From: Rhexocercosporidium sp. MPI-PUGE-AT-0058
Taxonomy: Eukaryota; Ascomycota; Leotiomycetes; Helotiales
DNA: 64,000 nucleotides
Reading direction: 5' to 3'
NCBI GenBank assembly: GCA_020746875.1
Contig: JAGTJL010000013.1
Location: 1,736,001-1,800,000, forward strand
In this document: positions 1 to 11,283 of the stretch, one piece after another
How positions within the stretch are numbered: position 1 is the first letter of the stretch
Layout of the letters: every line of letters begins with the position of its first letter
Program-made: the position numbers and the translations under genes
Notes under the pieces: generated by a model
What the model saw: only the letters and a program-made list of their open reading frames with translations
Database searches by the model: none
Told to the model about the DNA's origin: nothing

Positions 1-1098
1 TAACTGAGACCTACAGTAGTACAAGACCGTACATCCAATACTTACATGACATACCCCGTTCTCCTCGCAGACGCGTGTCCTCGTGCTCGTTTGAATGTTT
101 GCAAGCTCGTGGAATATTCCGGTTATTGGTATTGAGAGAAAGGCAGGAAACTGGGATATTTCTCCCGCATTTATATCGAGTCTGATGACTTCCATGAGTC
201 TTCCAATCACTTCAAGATAAACAGTATTGAAACAGGCAAGAAAAAAATTCCCCGGTCTCGGCCATATCCAGGCACGCGGTCCTTCTATCCCTCCAACGCT
301 CGTTGCACCGAACTCTTATTCGTGCAGCCCATCACACCCATCGCGGTGCAGGACATGAACGGAAGAAATGCTCGAAGAAAAAATATCACGGGATAACATT
401 TTATGTACCTGTGATGCAGGGTTCTGTATGCGCATATCAGATATGTTTAGGTAACGTGGCACGCGTGGGGTACCAATCCAGGTGTGTGTAGGTGCGGGGT
501 ACGGAGCATTCATCCTATCCTGTCTGTTGTCTCGTCTCGGTTACACGATTCAGGGATTGAAAGATCTGCGAATGGTCGGTGAGAGGGTACTTAACTGAAA
601 AGAGTGGAGAGTAGGTGGTGGGGTGTAAAGAATAAGGGGAAAATGAAGAATACATGGGGGATTTGCGAGGCTGAGTATATTTATTGGGTCATAATTGTTC
701 ATGATGTGGTTGGAGATGCAGTTTTCGTGGGAGCTGGGTGCGGTCAAGTGAGCACCCAAGACAATTAAATGCACTTGACTCGAATTGTACTCCACCACCA
801 ACCAAGGCGCAAAAATGTACGTCAAATCAAAAGTGCTTTAAGCAAGCAAAGAAAACATGTGGCTGGCAGTGGGTAAATGCGGCTAAAGCGCAATACAGCA
901 GCTGTCATCTGGAGAAAGTCCATGCTTCTGCAACCAACAAGAACCAGTCTGTGCCAATAGCTTTCAGCCACTTGACCTTCCTGCAGTTGCACGACGCCAC
1001 CAAAGCAAAGATGCATACAATGTCCCGAGCGATCAAGTGTGGCGCGAGAACGTGATGTGCGTGATGTGAGATTCCCGAGCCAACCTTCGAGGATCATC
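1..1098. other. Intergenic, no gene recognised
   Basis: Normal-composition sequence with only short overlapping open frames on both strands and no recognisable protein, splice pattern or RNA. It lies downstream of the amidase gene, so it probably holds that gene's 3' end and whatever lies beyond the left edge. Confidence 0.5.
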
Positions 1099-3063
1099 CT
1101 AGATGTAATCCACAAACGGCAATCCCACGTCTTGCTTGACGATCTCCAGAGCCTGGATGACTTTCTCATCCTCATACCTGGGATTTGTTAGTTCACCGCC
1201 AGCTATCGACGTAATAATGAGGCGAACATACCGTCTGCCAACAAACTGTAAACTGATCGGGGCATCCTTGTACCCTTCGGCTCCGAACTTCTCCCATAGA
1301 TCCCAATTATAATCATCTTTCTCATTTCGAGGTTTGTACTCGACCTTTTCACCGTCTTTCTCAACATCGACTTTATCAACTGGAAAGATCAAAGCTGGAT
1401 AGTCCAGTAAATTCCACTGACTCGTGTATCCCCACCACTTTGCGGTGTCAATTTTTGGGGCTGCTGATGGTCCAACTGGACTTAATATGACGTCCACGGT
1501 TCCCTCGAGTTCTCCATTTGATCCTACGGAAGTGGCGGTCTCGTTCCAAACTGCGTTGTAGTCCTCTCGGTATTTGTCTCGCCGTTTGGTTGCCGACCAC
1601 ATGGATGCGATGGTATGGTGTTCCATGTGAGGATTGTCGTGGATGATGTGCTTTGTCAGAGGTCGTAGAGGTTCAGATGAGGCATCTGTCGCAGCGGTTT
1701 CCTCCCCACCACCATCGCAAAAATAGAGGCTTGCCTAAGGATTGTCAGATATACACTTCAAGAGGAGACTGGACACCCACAATAATTTCCCAGGCAGTAG
1801 CATGATGGAACGGCTTCCATTCGACAACTTCAAAATTTCCATTCGCCTTCAGCTTATCGACAACCTGCTTCATGGCTCTTGTAACAGGAGGATGTGGCTT
1901 CACAACACCGTCATCCCAAAGCACACCAATCTTCAATTTCTTCCCTTTGAAGAAATCTTCTGACTTCCATGGAAATGGCAAAAGAGAAGGTTCCTTTGAC
2001 CAAGGCTTATTGTTGATTAAGGTCTTGATAAACAATTTGCAACCCTTAAGACTGGTCGAAAGCGGTCCTATCGCAGGAACGATGTGCTCTGCTGCAAGCA
2101 TCGTAGCGGATAGTCCACCCATAGGAAGCCGGCGGGAGGTTGGCTTCATACCATACAATCCTGCATAACAGTCAACCAGAAGCCCGGAATATGCTGATCA
2201 AGGACAAACCATTATTCGCAGCCGGACTCCGAATCGACCCCCCAATATCCGTACCAATACCCAAACAACTACCTCGGAACCCAAGCAGTGCTCCCTCGCC
2301 TCCAGATGATCCGCCGCAGGTCAGAGTCGAATTAAATGGATTCGTTGTGACACTATCTCGCATCAGTACAGCCTCTTTTCCATCTCCTCCCCCTCCGAGC
2401 CTCACCCACTCACCCATATATATTACTACTCGTCTCCAAATGCATCAAACTCTGCGGCTGTGTCGTCCTCGCATGGAACACCGCACCCGCCTTCCACAAT
2501 ATCTGCAAGATAAGCGCATCCTCTTCCGCCACTGTCCCAACCCACGCGATGAAGCCAGCATTCAAATCAAGGCCTTTCATAGCAACGTGTTCCTTCACGC
2601 TTATGGGTATACCGTGGAGAGGACCGATGGGTTCCTTGTGTTCAGCGAGGTAGGCATCGAGGAAGGCTGCGCGCTCGAGGGCTCGTGTGGGGAGGAGTTC
2701 TGTGATACAATTCGTCTGGGGATTGTTAGCAACCTTGTTGATTGTAATTTTGATTGAGGGGGGGAGAGGACATACAGCTTTCTGCGCAAGTGCCGCACGG
2801 CGTAGGAAGGCTTTGATGACCGTCGTAGAACTGATCTCTCCCTTTGCAAGTTGTACAACGAGATCCTCCACATAGCTCTCTGTGATCAAGATCTCTTCCG
2901 CCGTGAGGTACTTCTTTGCCAGCGGGATGGTATTCAGTGGTATATCTGTAATATCTGGCAATGCCGGCTCGATAGCTGCGATCGTTGCATCTCGATGTTT
3001 CTGTCTATCTGCTGCTACTTCCTGCCATGTAGCACCGGACGCTGTGGTTACTGTAGCTGCCAT
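1099..3063 (-). CDS. Amidase (amidase-signature family, acetamidase-like)
   Basis: Hydrolyses carboxamides to acid plus ammonia; fungal relatives of this type are usually cytosolic acetamidase-like enzymes used for nitrogen. Six exons (2776-3063, 2414-2715, 2210-2352, 1781-2160, 1232-1734, 1099-1177) join in frame to 564 residues, the usual length of fungal acetamidases. The Ser-cisSer-Lys triad is complete: Lys137 in ISVKEH, Ser212 in GGSSGGE and Ser236 in [11 protein letters not shown]. Introns are GT..AG with CTAAC-type branch points. The start at 3063 gives a family-like N-terminus (MAATVTT); an upstream in-frame extension reads as leader sequence. GATA motifs lie upstream. The exact substrate cannot be read from sequence; other members act on nitriles-derived amides or indoleacetamide. 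Confidence 0.93.
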
Positions 3064-3236
3064 AGTGAGTCCGTTAGCTGTAGAGAGGGGTGATGAATAG
3101 AAGACGTTATTGAGAGGAAATAGAGAGCTTGAAAAATATTCATTCAGTGTTATATACACGGCTAGGTAGAACAAGCAGACCTGCCGCCAGAGTGGGATGG
3201 GATAGGAGAGGGGAACGGTACACAACGCGGGGTTGA

Positions 3237-3396
3237 TGATAAGATCTTGAGGTTGGATTTGCTATCTTTAGTGCACTGAAGCTTCGGGTGAGAAGTACCT
3301 TGGCACTAAATCTTATTGGGCAGGTACATGCGCCAATCACGTGGGGAAGCTGGGTGGTTTTCCCGTCATGTTGTGTGGGATATGTTGATGAGATAA
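3237..3396. promoter_or_regulatory. Cluster of GATA motifs upstream of amidase
   Basis: Three HGATAR sites occur within 160 bp, 170-330 bp upstream of the amidase start: TGATAA at 3237-3242, AGATAG on the minus strand at 3262-3267 and AGATAA at 3391-3396. Fungal amidase genes are classically controlled by the AreA/NIT2 GATA factor under nitrogen limitation, so these are plausible sites. The motif is short and can occur by chance. Confidence 0.35.
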
Positions 3397-4483
3397 TATA
3401 TTACTTTGCTCTTATACCCTACCGAGATATGGTACTCTGATTTGAGGCGTTGTATTCTGATTTGAAAAGACGGTCAAAGTTCAAATGTGGGTGGGGTTTT
3501 ACTGAAGACAGAATGCAAGTAGTCTAGAATTAAAGACCGGAAAATATTGGTATCAACCATATTGCACACGCCATCTATGCATCCAAATTGTCATTTCTTT
3601 CATCACTGGTGGTGAAGTGTAGTTTTCGGGAGATAAAGTAAATACTTGCCGAATCTGTTGACCAACCGAGTTTACGCGAAGTCAACAAGATAGATTCGGC
3701 ACTAGACAGTGACTTTCCCATATTTAAACGAGTCGTCAGAAATGATTGAGAAGAAAATAAATTCACTACGAGCGACAGTATCGCTCTATAACGGCTTCTT
3801 CTAGATCAAATGATGTCTTGCTATTATTCCCTTCGACAAGGGCCCGGCTCGGGATTCTCTCCCGCTGGAATTTAGGACTAGATTGGCATATATGTATCAC
3901 TGTAGGGTTTCGTTTTGGGTAAGAAATCCTGCCAATTCATCTGCAGTGGCGGAGAACTTGCGGTGAAATATCCCCTCTGTAACACTTCCACTCGCTGACC
4001 AATTCCATGACACTTTCCGAGGGCTCAGGACGGACACCCAGTGCATATTTTTGCTAGACTGGTTAGTCAAAACGGAAGCCAAGTATACAATTTGTGACCA
4101 GGGGCTTTCCTGAGACCAAGACAGTAAAATTAAGAAGTGAGGGAGGGAATGAAGCCCTCGATTACGATTCAAAGAGGACGGCGCCACATCTGATCTTTTG
4201 CTACGTTATATCAGCCTCCTGATTCGCAGAAAAAGTGGTATCTCGAGTGCTTTTTTCTGCTGTTGTCGTCGAGAAAGAACTCAGAGTGGTAATCAGATTT
4301 TAGTATATAAAGAAACGAATTCATTCAAACTCCCAAAACCTAAACACTAGCCGATGCGCCTACAGAATCGACAAGCAAGAGCCTAAAGAAATAGCTTCGA
4401 ATGGCAAAGCGACATCTATCGCAACCTGACTCTCGTACCTTGGAAGAGGTTTTCCCAACGCAAAGTAAACCCTCAACCAAGCT
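3397..4483. other. Intergenic, no gene recognised
   Basis: No recognisable gene. A 96-codon open frame at 3897-4187 (minus) has no known motif and no convincing start or splice context. Confidence 0.45.
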
Positions 4484-6691
4484 TTACTCAAACACAATGT
4501 CCACCAACTGGCTCTCATCCTCGGGCCACTTCTCCCCATCCATAATCCCATGAAGATAAGCTGGCCCGATAAGTTGGTATCTCTCGCCCACTTTCCTGCC
4601 AATCAACGGCCTCGGAAGCCCTGCAACAAGAAGCACTTGGTCCCCCGTCTCGATCTCTGGCATGCCCATGCCCATGTACCCGTTCTCGGTAGTGAAGAAT
4701 CTAATTCTGTGGATGGATGCGCAAACGAATAAACTAAAAGTAGTAGCATGACTACTTCTCCTTAAGCTCAACTGTATATAGTCTTTCGCGTTCGCCTCGG
4801 TAATTTGTACACCCTTTTGGCCAATTTCTTCCAGAAATTGTTCCCCGAAAGTCATGCTGGAAATGATTCGTCCTTCACTATGAGTGGGTATGCCAAAAAA
4901 GCTATTGTGTGTATCTATCAAATTAATAGAGTTGGAACCCGGCCTCATTGGCCTGGTGGTATGCTTTTGCGTTCTAGCTTCATAGCTATTTCTTTCACTA
5001 AGGTTTTCGTAGAGACAAGAGGATCCCAAGCGAAAAGATTGCAGCCAGTGAGAGAATCCTCTAGAAACATCGAGTCCAGGATATAAATTCGGCCAGTATT
5101 CCCCTCGATACCTATCAAGAATCAACGTTCGGCTGAAAGCGTGGAGTGAAGTTTCACCGGTCGGGTACGGTGAGAGCTTTAATGCTATGATCAGCCAAGC
5201 TTCCGTGGCTTCGTAGATTACACGGGTTTGAAGAAAAGTCAGATTCTCTGCAGATCGTGCGTCAGCCTCGAGACGTCGCGATAAAATGTCTTCGACTGCA
5301 ACCTCCTCTTGACTAATGTACTTTATTGTGTCAAAGATAACACCCTTCACGGATAACAAATCTTGGCATTGTGATCCATCAATGTTTTGGTCAAAGAACC
5401 TGAATGAGGGAAGGCTACCACGAGTAGCATCAAATACATCGCCCGGACCAGATGCTACAACATCACATAACGCATTGAACTTCTTTTTCGACCAATCTGG
5501 AACCCAAGATGGGAGAGTGGGTAGATCTTGGCTTTTGAAGCAGTAATATAGTGCCACCAGCGAATGATCATACAGTATCGCCGCTTTCGTTGCTTCAGAA
5601 AATATGTCCTCCACAGATTTCGAGTAATTTGGTGGCGGAATTTTGAACTGGAACTTCTGAAGCATTCCACAAAGACCGAATATAACGTCTCTTGAATTAC
5701 TCGCTTTCAATTTCCGGCCCTCGACCAGAAAGTCTGTGAAAGTGATGTGTTTGGTTCCATTGGCATGGATCGCCTCCTAGATATGTCGATATGAGACACA
5801 ATAAGCTGCGGAATATTCTGTGAGCGGTATATATGCTGGTTCTCCGCCGTGCATCCTTTTGTTCGTGATAGATAGTGCAGCATCGAAAAGTTTTGACAAG
5901 GGGAAGTTTTTCGCGCCGCAGATTGCTTGGGCATCTCGACTTAATGTGTATTCTTGCACAGTCCAGACTCGTTCGAACCATGGTCGAGCCATGACGGACT
6001 TTACAAGCAATGTGAACTTTGATGCATCATTTCCATATAATCTCCGTTCCTCGTCTGTGGCATAGTCAATAATGCAGGGAAGCAAGGTTCAAAATACAAA
6101 ATAGATACTTTTGAGTTTTTTAATCTCTTGCCACAGCGCTTTTTCTTGGTGAGATTGGGAACGGCCTGAGATTTGTTCCTTGACATTAATGAAGTTGTTG
6201 AGGAAGTCCATGACGAAGTCCGACTCTGAAGTGCTCTCCCCCAGCCAGATCCAAGTTCTTTGCGCGTTCGAGTACACATCGCCCATCAATTTCACCTGAT
6301 GGCCTCGCTCCTCCAGTGACGACTGATCAATACAAATGGCATCAATCCATAGTATCTTCACGGTATATTTCCCTCGTAGGTGTCTGAGAGCCGCAACGCA
6401 GCTCTCAGAAACCAACAACTCTTTCCCGTGACAGAAGATTGACGATTCGTGGGGAGGAGGACCCCACACATAGGAAAGAGCTCGATATGGAGGAGGATCG
6501 TCGAGACTGACAACTTTCACCTTCAGATGGATGTCATCGTCGAACCGGCCAGGCTGGAGGTACAGTAGCCTGATTGAGGATTCGTCGTCGAAAGGTGTGT
6601 GCTCGTAGCGTGAGGCGCTTAACTGGGTGTCTTTCAACGGGAGATGGCTTGATAACCATCCTCGAAAGTGATCTTTTGATGTTAACGCCAT
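4484..6691 (-). pseudogene. HET-domain protein with an in-frame stop
   Basis: HET proteins mediate heterokaryon incompatibility and related regulated cell death in filamentous ascomycetes. From the ATG at 6691 the HET domain covers roughly residues 65-235: YRALSYVWG near 69-77, LWIDAICIDQ near 115-124 and RPWFERVWTVQEY further on. A 54-nt intron (6055-6108, GT..CACAG) keeps the frame. At 5777-5779 a TAG interrupts the frame at codon 287 of 717; sequence on both sides fits the family, including a conserved SRDVIFGLCGML stretch soon after it. No usable GT donor lies close upstream to splice it out, so the gene is either dead or uses an unusual splice. CAG-to-TAG would be a C-to-T change. The C-terminal 400 residues carry no motif I recognise. 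HET genes are highly polymorphic, and a disabled allele is common. Confidence 0.8.
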
Positions 6692-7120
6692 GTTCGGATG
6701 AAGAGAAGAGATGGAGGAAGATGAATTCGAGGGAAAGTTGCGAGATAACGTCGTGGGGCTGAGCAAGCCACATACAATGCCAACCACTGGTTTCGGTGAG
6801 TGACTGAGACTTCCGGGAGCTTATCGCACGACACGACTGGGTGGATGCGATAATAGAAAATTGACAATAATAAGTCGAAAGCAAAGATTACTGTAATGAA
6901 TTACGCATGGCGACATCAGTGGAGAACTCAACAGGTACCTTTTGTGCACGCACACGTGCGTGAGATTAAGATGGATTCAAGCAAAGCTCGAGGAGATGTC
7001 ATTTGTCTCTATCCTTTCTCTCTCTGATTCATTGTTCTTCTAGCCATTCCAACTCCAAACTCCATGTGATTTTCAAGCAGAACCCAGGGTATCAATATCG
7101 ACAAATTTACAAACTCGCAT
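6692..7120. other. Intergenic between HET gene and PPxY gene
   Basis: Holds the promoter of the HET gene and the 3' flank of the next minus-strand gene. A CT-rich run lies near 7008-7030. No gene is visible. Confidence 0.4.
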
Positions 7121-7657
7121 TCAGCCCGGTCGGCCCCAATTGAACGCAGTTCCCACAGCTGCGATGCTCAAGCATATCAACAGCATCGCCACGACCCATT
7201 TCACCAGTTCTTCCGTCTGTTCTGCTGGTGTCCCATCCATATCGAATTGCCGCATCAGTCTATCCAGCTCCTGCTCATTCTGACGGTATAGCTCGTTGTA
7301 GGATGGTGGTGGAGGTTGTGTCGTATCGCCTTCCAGTATTGTCACGACAAACGGCTCATCGTGGTATTGGTCTGGAGGAATCGACTGATCTGAGGTATTC
7401 TGGCATTCGTGATCTGGTGGAAGTAATGGTATTCGTTGATGTGATCGTAGGTAGTCGTACATCGGCTCATAGCCAGGTGGCTGGGACGGTGAGTGCTCAT
7501 CGTCTGCGGGGTCATCGTGGTAAGGTATTTGTGTAGATACGGATAGCTGTGGAGGCAGAATGAGGTCGTTCATAGGTAAAGACGGAGGGAGAGGAGGTAA
7601 TGTCTGCGAGAGTCGGGCGTGAGGTATTGACGGATCGTGGTGATGTTGTTGTGGCAT
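7121..7657 (-). CDS. Small proline-rich PPxY protein with C-terminal membrane anchor
   Basis: Single-exon frame of 178 residues with an ATG at 7657. The N-terminal 120 residues are proline-rich and disordered in look, with two PPxY motifs (PPGY at 60-63, PPSY at 117-120) and acidic patches. A short helix-like stretch (121-140) is followed by one hydrophobic segment at about 153-173, ending five residues before the C-terminus. PPxY motifs are bound by WW domains of NEDD4/Rsp5 ubiquitin ligases, and membrane-anchored PPxY proteins act as their adaptors; that role here is inference. The protein has no signal peptide, so it would be tail-anchored. I do not recognise a named orthologue. Codon use and the clear domain layout argue it is real rather than a chance frame. 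Confidence 0.65.
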   Translation of the reverse strand: MPQQHHHDPSIPHARLSQTLPPLPPSLPMNDLILPPQLSVSTQIPYHDDPADDEHSPSQPPGYEPMYDYLRSHQRIPLLPPDHECQNTSDQSIPPDQYHDEPFVVTILEGDTTQPPPPSYNELYRQNEQELDRLMRQFDMDGTPAEQTEELVKWVVAMLLICLSIAAVGTAFNWGRPG

Positions 7658-9462
7658 TGCTCTTTCCTTCTCCCTCTCTCCTTTTCAGCCTCGCCAGCCT
7701 CGCCAATTTCGACCTTCGTGTGAGCTCGGCTGATCCCACGATCAAAACAAACAGCTTCAATGGCAAGTGCGGTTGGAAATATACTCTGGATAAAGATGAG
7801 TCGGTGGAAGTTTTCTTTTGCTGTTCATCAAGACGGAATGGCGGTGGCAGCAGCCTATTGATATAACAGCTGCGCCGTACAGTCAGTCACTGTTGGTTTT
7901 AAGTGGCTCAGACGAGACGGGAGCCAGCACCCGCCAATGAAGCTCACAGCCCCGTGGTTACAACAGGGTCTGCAAGGCGCACTCTATATCCCGTGCGTTT
8001 CAATTTAAGTCTATTTTCTGCTTCAGGATGAACGAATGCCAGTTTGATAGCTCAACTTCACGTTCGAGTGGCGCAGTTATGGTTGCGCAAGTTTCGCACG
8101 TATCAATTAGTCCCTCCTATGGACGTGGTGATTCCGATAAGGAGAGCATTTTGGATCACGAGAGCTTTAGATTTACAGGTTTCTGGACCTGCGGGTCTGG
8201 ATGCTCAGCCTTGACTCGCTACAGCACTGTTGCAGACTGTGTCGCAGAAGGATTAAGTGTACAAGTACATTGAAGCAGCCTCCGTGGCTGAGAGAGTTTT
8301 GTTAGAAGCAGTCCGAGGAATATTTTGGAGGGCTTTCTACGGATCGGGTTCATCGGGATTTGTATATTTGCCAATTCTATCCTTAGTTTCATGCCGAAAC
8401 GATTGGGAGGACGGCCCACCAGTACCAAACGTGCTAACAATCCTTAGGCTTGCACACTCCCTAGATTGCAAGCTCGAAGAGGATGAGCCAGACCCAACGC
8501 AGCGCTTGATGGTTAGCTGAGAGCCCTCTTGCGAAAGCTCAATCGTGTATTTAGAGGAAGCTTGGTGTATCTTTGGCTATTGCAAGAGGAAGACGTTGTG
8601 TGGAGGTGACTCTGAGATTGTTCCATGGACAGAACACAGAGGAGTCGGAAGGAGTGCAGGAGACGACCAGGGCTCGAGGGCAATCTGCGATAGGAGCGCA
8701 TGCACGACCAAGAAATCAGACTTTGATAGTCATACAGCTGATCTCTTTGGAGGAATAAATTGTAAGTCTTCTCAACTTTTCAACCTTCATGCTCACGCTT
8801 CTACTGTCTTCTTCTGTTGCTCGGGAAAGGATCTTGCCAGAAGGGTCCCGTTCTCAAGGAAGGTCGGGCAATCCCTGGTTACCGGCGGCAGCAGTATAGC
8901 AGCGTAGTATCGCCCTACGAAGTGCAATGATAGAGCCCAAGCACCAATGCCTCCTCAGTTACACATATACAGCCACAGGTGGGTTCCAGTTTGGCCCATC
9001 GCCCTCCTACTACGTTTGCAAGATCTCACGACGACGAATCCTCGAACAGAACAATATCACCTTTCTCGCTGATCAACGACCCAGATGAACGGCACGCTAC
9101 ACTCGGTGTAACAATACACAGAACAGACAAATGGTCCCTGCCGCCCCTTTGTGAAGAAGTGGTGACCCTTCGACACGCGACAAGGTCAGCAGTAATTCGA
9201 CAGGTTTGAAACGGGTGGAACCCTTACACCTCATACGGCTACGCTCCGCACTATGCCGTGTTGCCTACGTAGGTAGGCTTCTGTGCCTCCGAAGACAAGC
9301 ATTAGATTAAATTCCTTCTTTCTTGATCAGGTCAATGCTTTCACGAATAACCAGAATCGCGCTTAACAATCCCATCAAATTCTGAACCAAGTCGGTAAAA
9401 TTCTGACGACTCCCTTATATACTATTCCGGACATACCAACATTGTAGTATCCACGAAATAAA
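7658..9462. other. Intergenic, no gene recognised
   Basis: About 1.8 kb with only short open frames in several phases and no recognisable product. It contains one copy of a 46-bp dispersed repeat (8402-8447). Confidence 0.4.
8402..8447 (+). repeat. 46-bp dispersed repeat, copy 1
   Basis: Starts ATTGGGAGGACGGCCCAC and ends GTGCTAACAATCCTTAG. A second copy at 32377-32422 differs at about four positions by my hand alignment, all transitions, while flanks are unrelated. The end resembles a fungal intron 3' end (CTAAC then AG). Confidence 0.75.
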
Positions 9463-11283
9463 TTATTTACACTTCCAACTAGTCGCCTGGGTAGGGTCGC
9501 CCTTCCCGTTATAAACATTCCTTCTCGGATATCTGCAATGATCTCTGACAAATTGGACCCCCAGAGACGCCGTGTCGTTGACGTATTTGGTGCCTCTGAT
9601 TGTCTCTGGTGCCGCGCCATTCTCAACCCAATCCACCAAGCGCATCAAGACATTGTCCTGGCTCGTCAACGCCGACATGCCCGCAGTACTTTGGCCAATC
9701 TTCCAGGCCCCTGGTCCGCCACTACAATGGCCCATGCCCCCAATCCTAAAGTAACGATAGAATTGGTCCAGTTGTGCGGGTGATTGACGCATAGTCTTGC
9801 TTACCAAGTCATAGTACCTGGCGCTGTTGTCGGAAGTGATTATCGCATCTTGCATGCCATGGTAATGCAATATTTTGCCACCAGCAGCCTTGAAGGGCGA
9901 GAGATCGCCTTTCCACGTCTTAATATTCGAGGGGTTTTTCTTGTCTGCGTATGCAATGTCCGCTAGACTCATCGTTGCAGAATCCCAGTTTGGGTTCCCA
10001 AAGATTGCATATGTATACCAGTCCTGTTACAAGTAATTAGTTGAGGTAGTCCGAATTCATAGCAAGCCTGTTGATTTACCGTGAATGGGGAGGGGCTACC
10101 ACCATAATAGGCCCCAGCTGCAATCAGCTCACTTCCTGGCTGCATGCGGGGATACACCAAAGACCCATCCTGCCCATATATACCGCTGAATACTTGCGTC
10201 ACTGTGTTTACCTGTGCACTGGTAAGACATTCCGTGCTATCTGCATGTGCACATAGCAATGCTGAAGCATTAAAATTGCAGAGACTCGGATCCTCAAGAA
10301 TGCCATCTTTCAGGCCATCAAGTCCATCACATTGGTTCAGCACCTCAGTGTGGACTTTCGTCCAGAGGGGAACTGGAACAAAGCTCGCCGAAGTGTTTGT
10401 TCCGGTTAGGAGGTAAAAGTGGTTGGACCATCCGTTTAGGTTGTTGAAATCCAGAGCAGGTGCACCAGCTACAACGCCATCGAAGTCATGTGGGAAGTCT
10501 TGCACAGATTTGAATCCTTGGCGACCTCCGGTTGAACAGCCGAGATAATACGACTTCTTGTGTTTGGTGCCATAGAATTGCTTGGTGATTTGCTTCCCTA
10601 CAACCACGCCAGTGTGGACGCTGGTTAGAGAAACTTGTTTAGCTATTGCCGACGACAGATATAGGGAATAGAGGGGATGGGAACCATACGATCTGTAGGC
10701 AAAATCGGCAATGACTTCAGGACTGTTCAGGAACGCCTTTCCTGACATGCCATCATGGCCATTATTTGCGCCGACTACTGCAAAGCCCTGACCAGTTGTA
10801 TACACCATGTCTGGGAACTGAATGCCTGTCATCAAGAACAAAATTAGACTGGGTCCAAAAACTTGTTTACGTCCATAGTAGATAGCCAGGAAACTTACAC
10901 CCTCCCAATCCACCATTTCCTGTGCTCAGAAAGCGTCCCGTCCAGTTCTTTGGAAGCCAGGATTCGAGGACAATACCGCTCACATTCGTCGTTGATACAT
11001 GCATATTCACCCTACAAAGGTCGCGGAGCACAACTAGGGAAGGGCGAGCACAAGATGGATCGGCGTTAGGGAATGTAAGGTTCGTCCCGGCAGGGACGTA
11101 TTCCGCGAAGTTAACTGTAACGTTCTCGATGGAGATTGACTTTGCCAGGGCAGCGCACGAAGCATCGAAGCTGTGTGCAGGAACCCCAGAGAATTTGGAG
11201 GGATCTGGAGCAGAGTTAGGCGCCGATGTGCTGGCGCCTGCCAAGAGGACAGCGGCAAAGGTAGAAAGAACAAGGAGACCCAT
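9463..11283 (-). CDS. Secreted tannase/feruloyl esterase family protein
   Basis: Cleaves ester bonds of plant phenolics (feruloyl esters on hemicellulose, or gallate esters of tannins) outside the cell. Four exons (10899-11283, 10690-10825, 10080-10620, 9463-10023) give 540 residues, typical of the family. A signal peptide covers about residues 1-21 (start at 11283; an earlier in-frame ATG at 11316 would bury it). The catalytic set is complete: Ser203 in GCSTGGRQG, Asp413 in GMQDAII and His453 in GMGHC. The Cys residues next to the Ser and His form the family's hallmark disulfide pair. The DGLDGLKDGI loop matches the calcium-binding loop of AoFaeB-type enzymes. Several N-glycosylation sequons are present. 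Feruloyl esterase B is slightly favoured over true tannase, but motifs do not settle substrate. Confidence 0.95.

Noticed and set aside
738..1175. Overlapping 105- and 117-codon frames at the left edge
   Set aside because: They overlap the last exon of the amidase or its 3' flank on both strands, with no domain.
7228..7536. 102-codon plus-strand frame
   Set aside because: Antisense shadow of the PPxY gene, with no features of its own.
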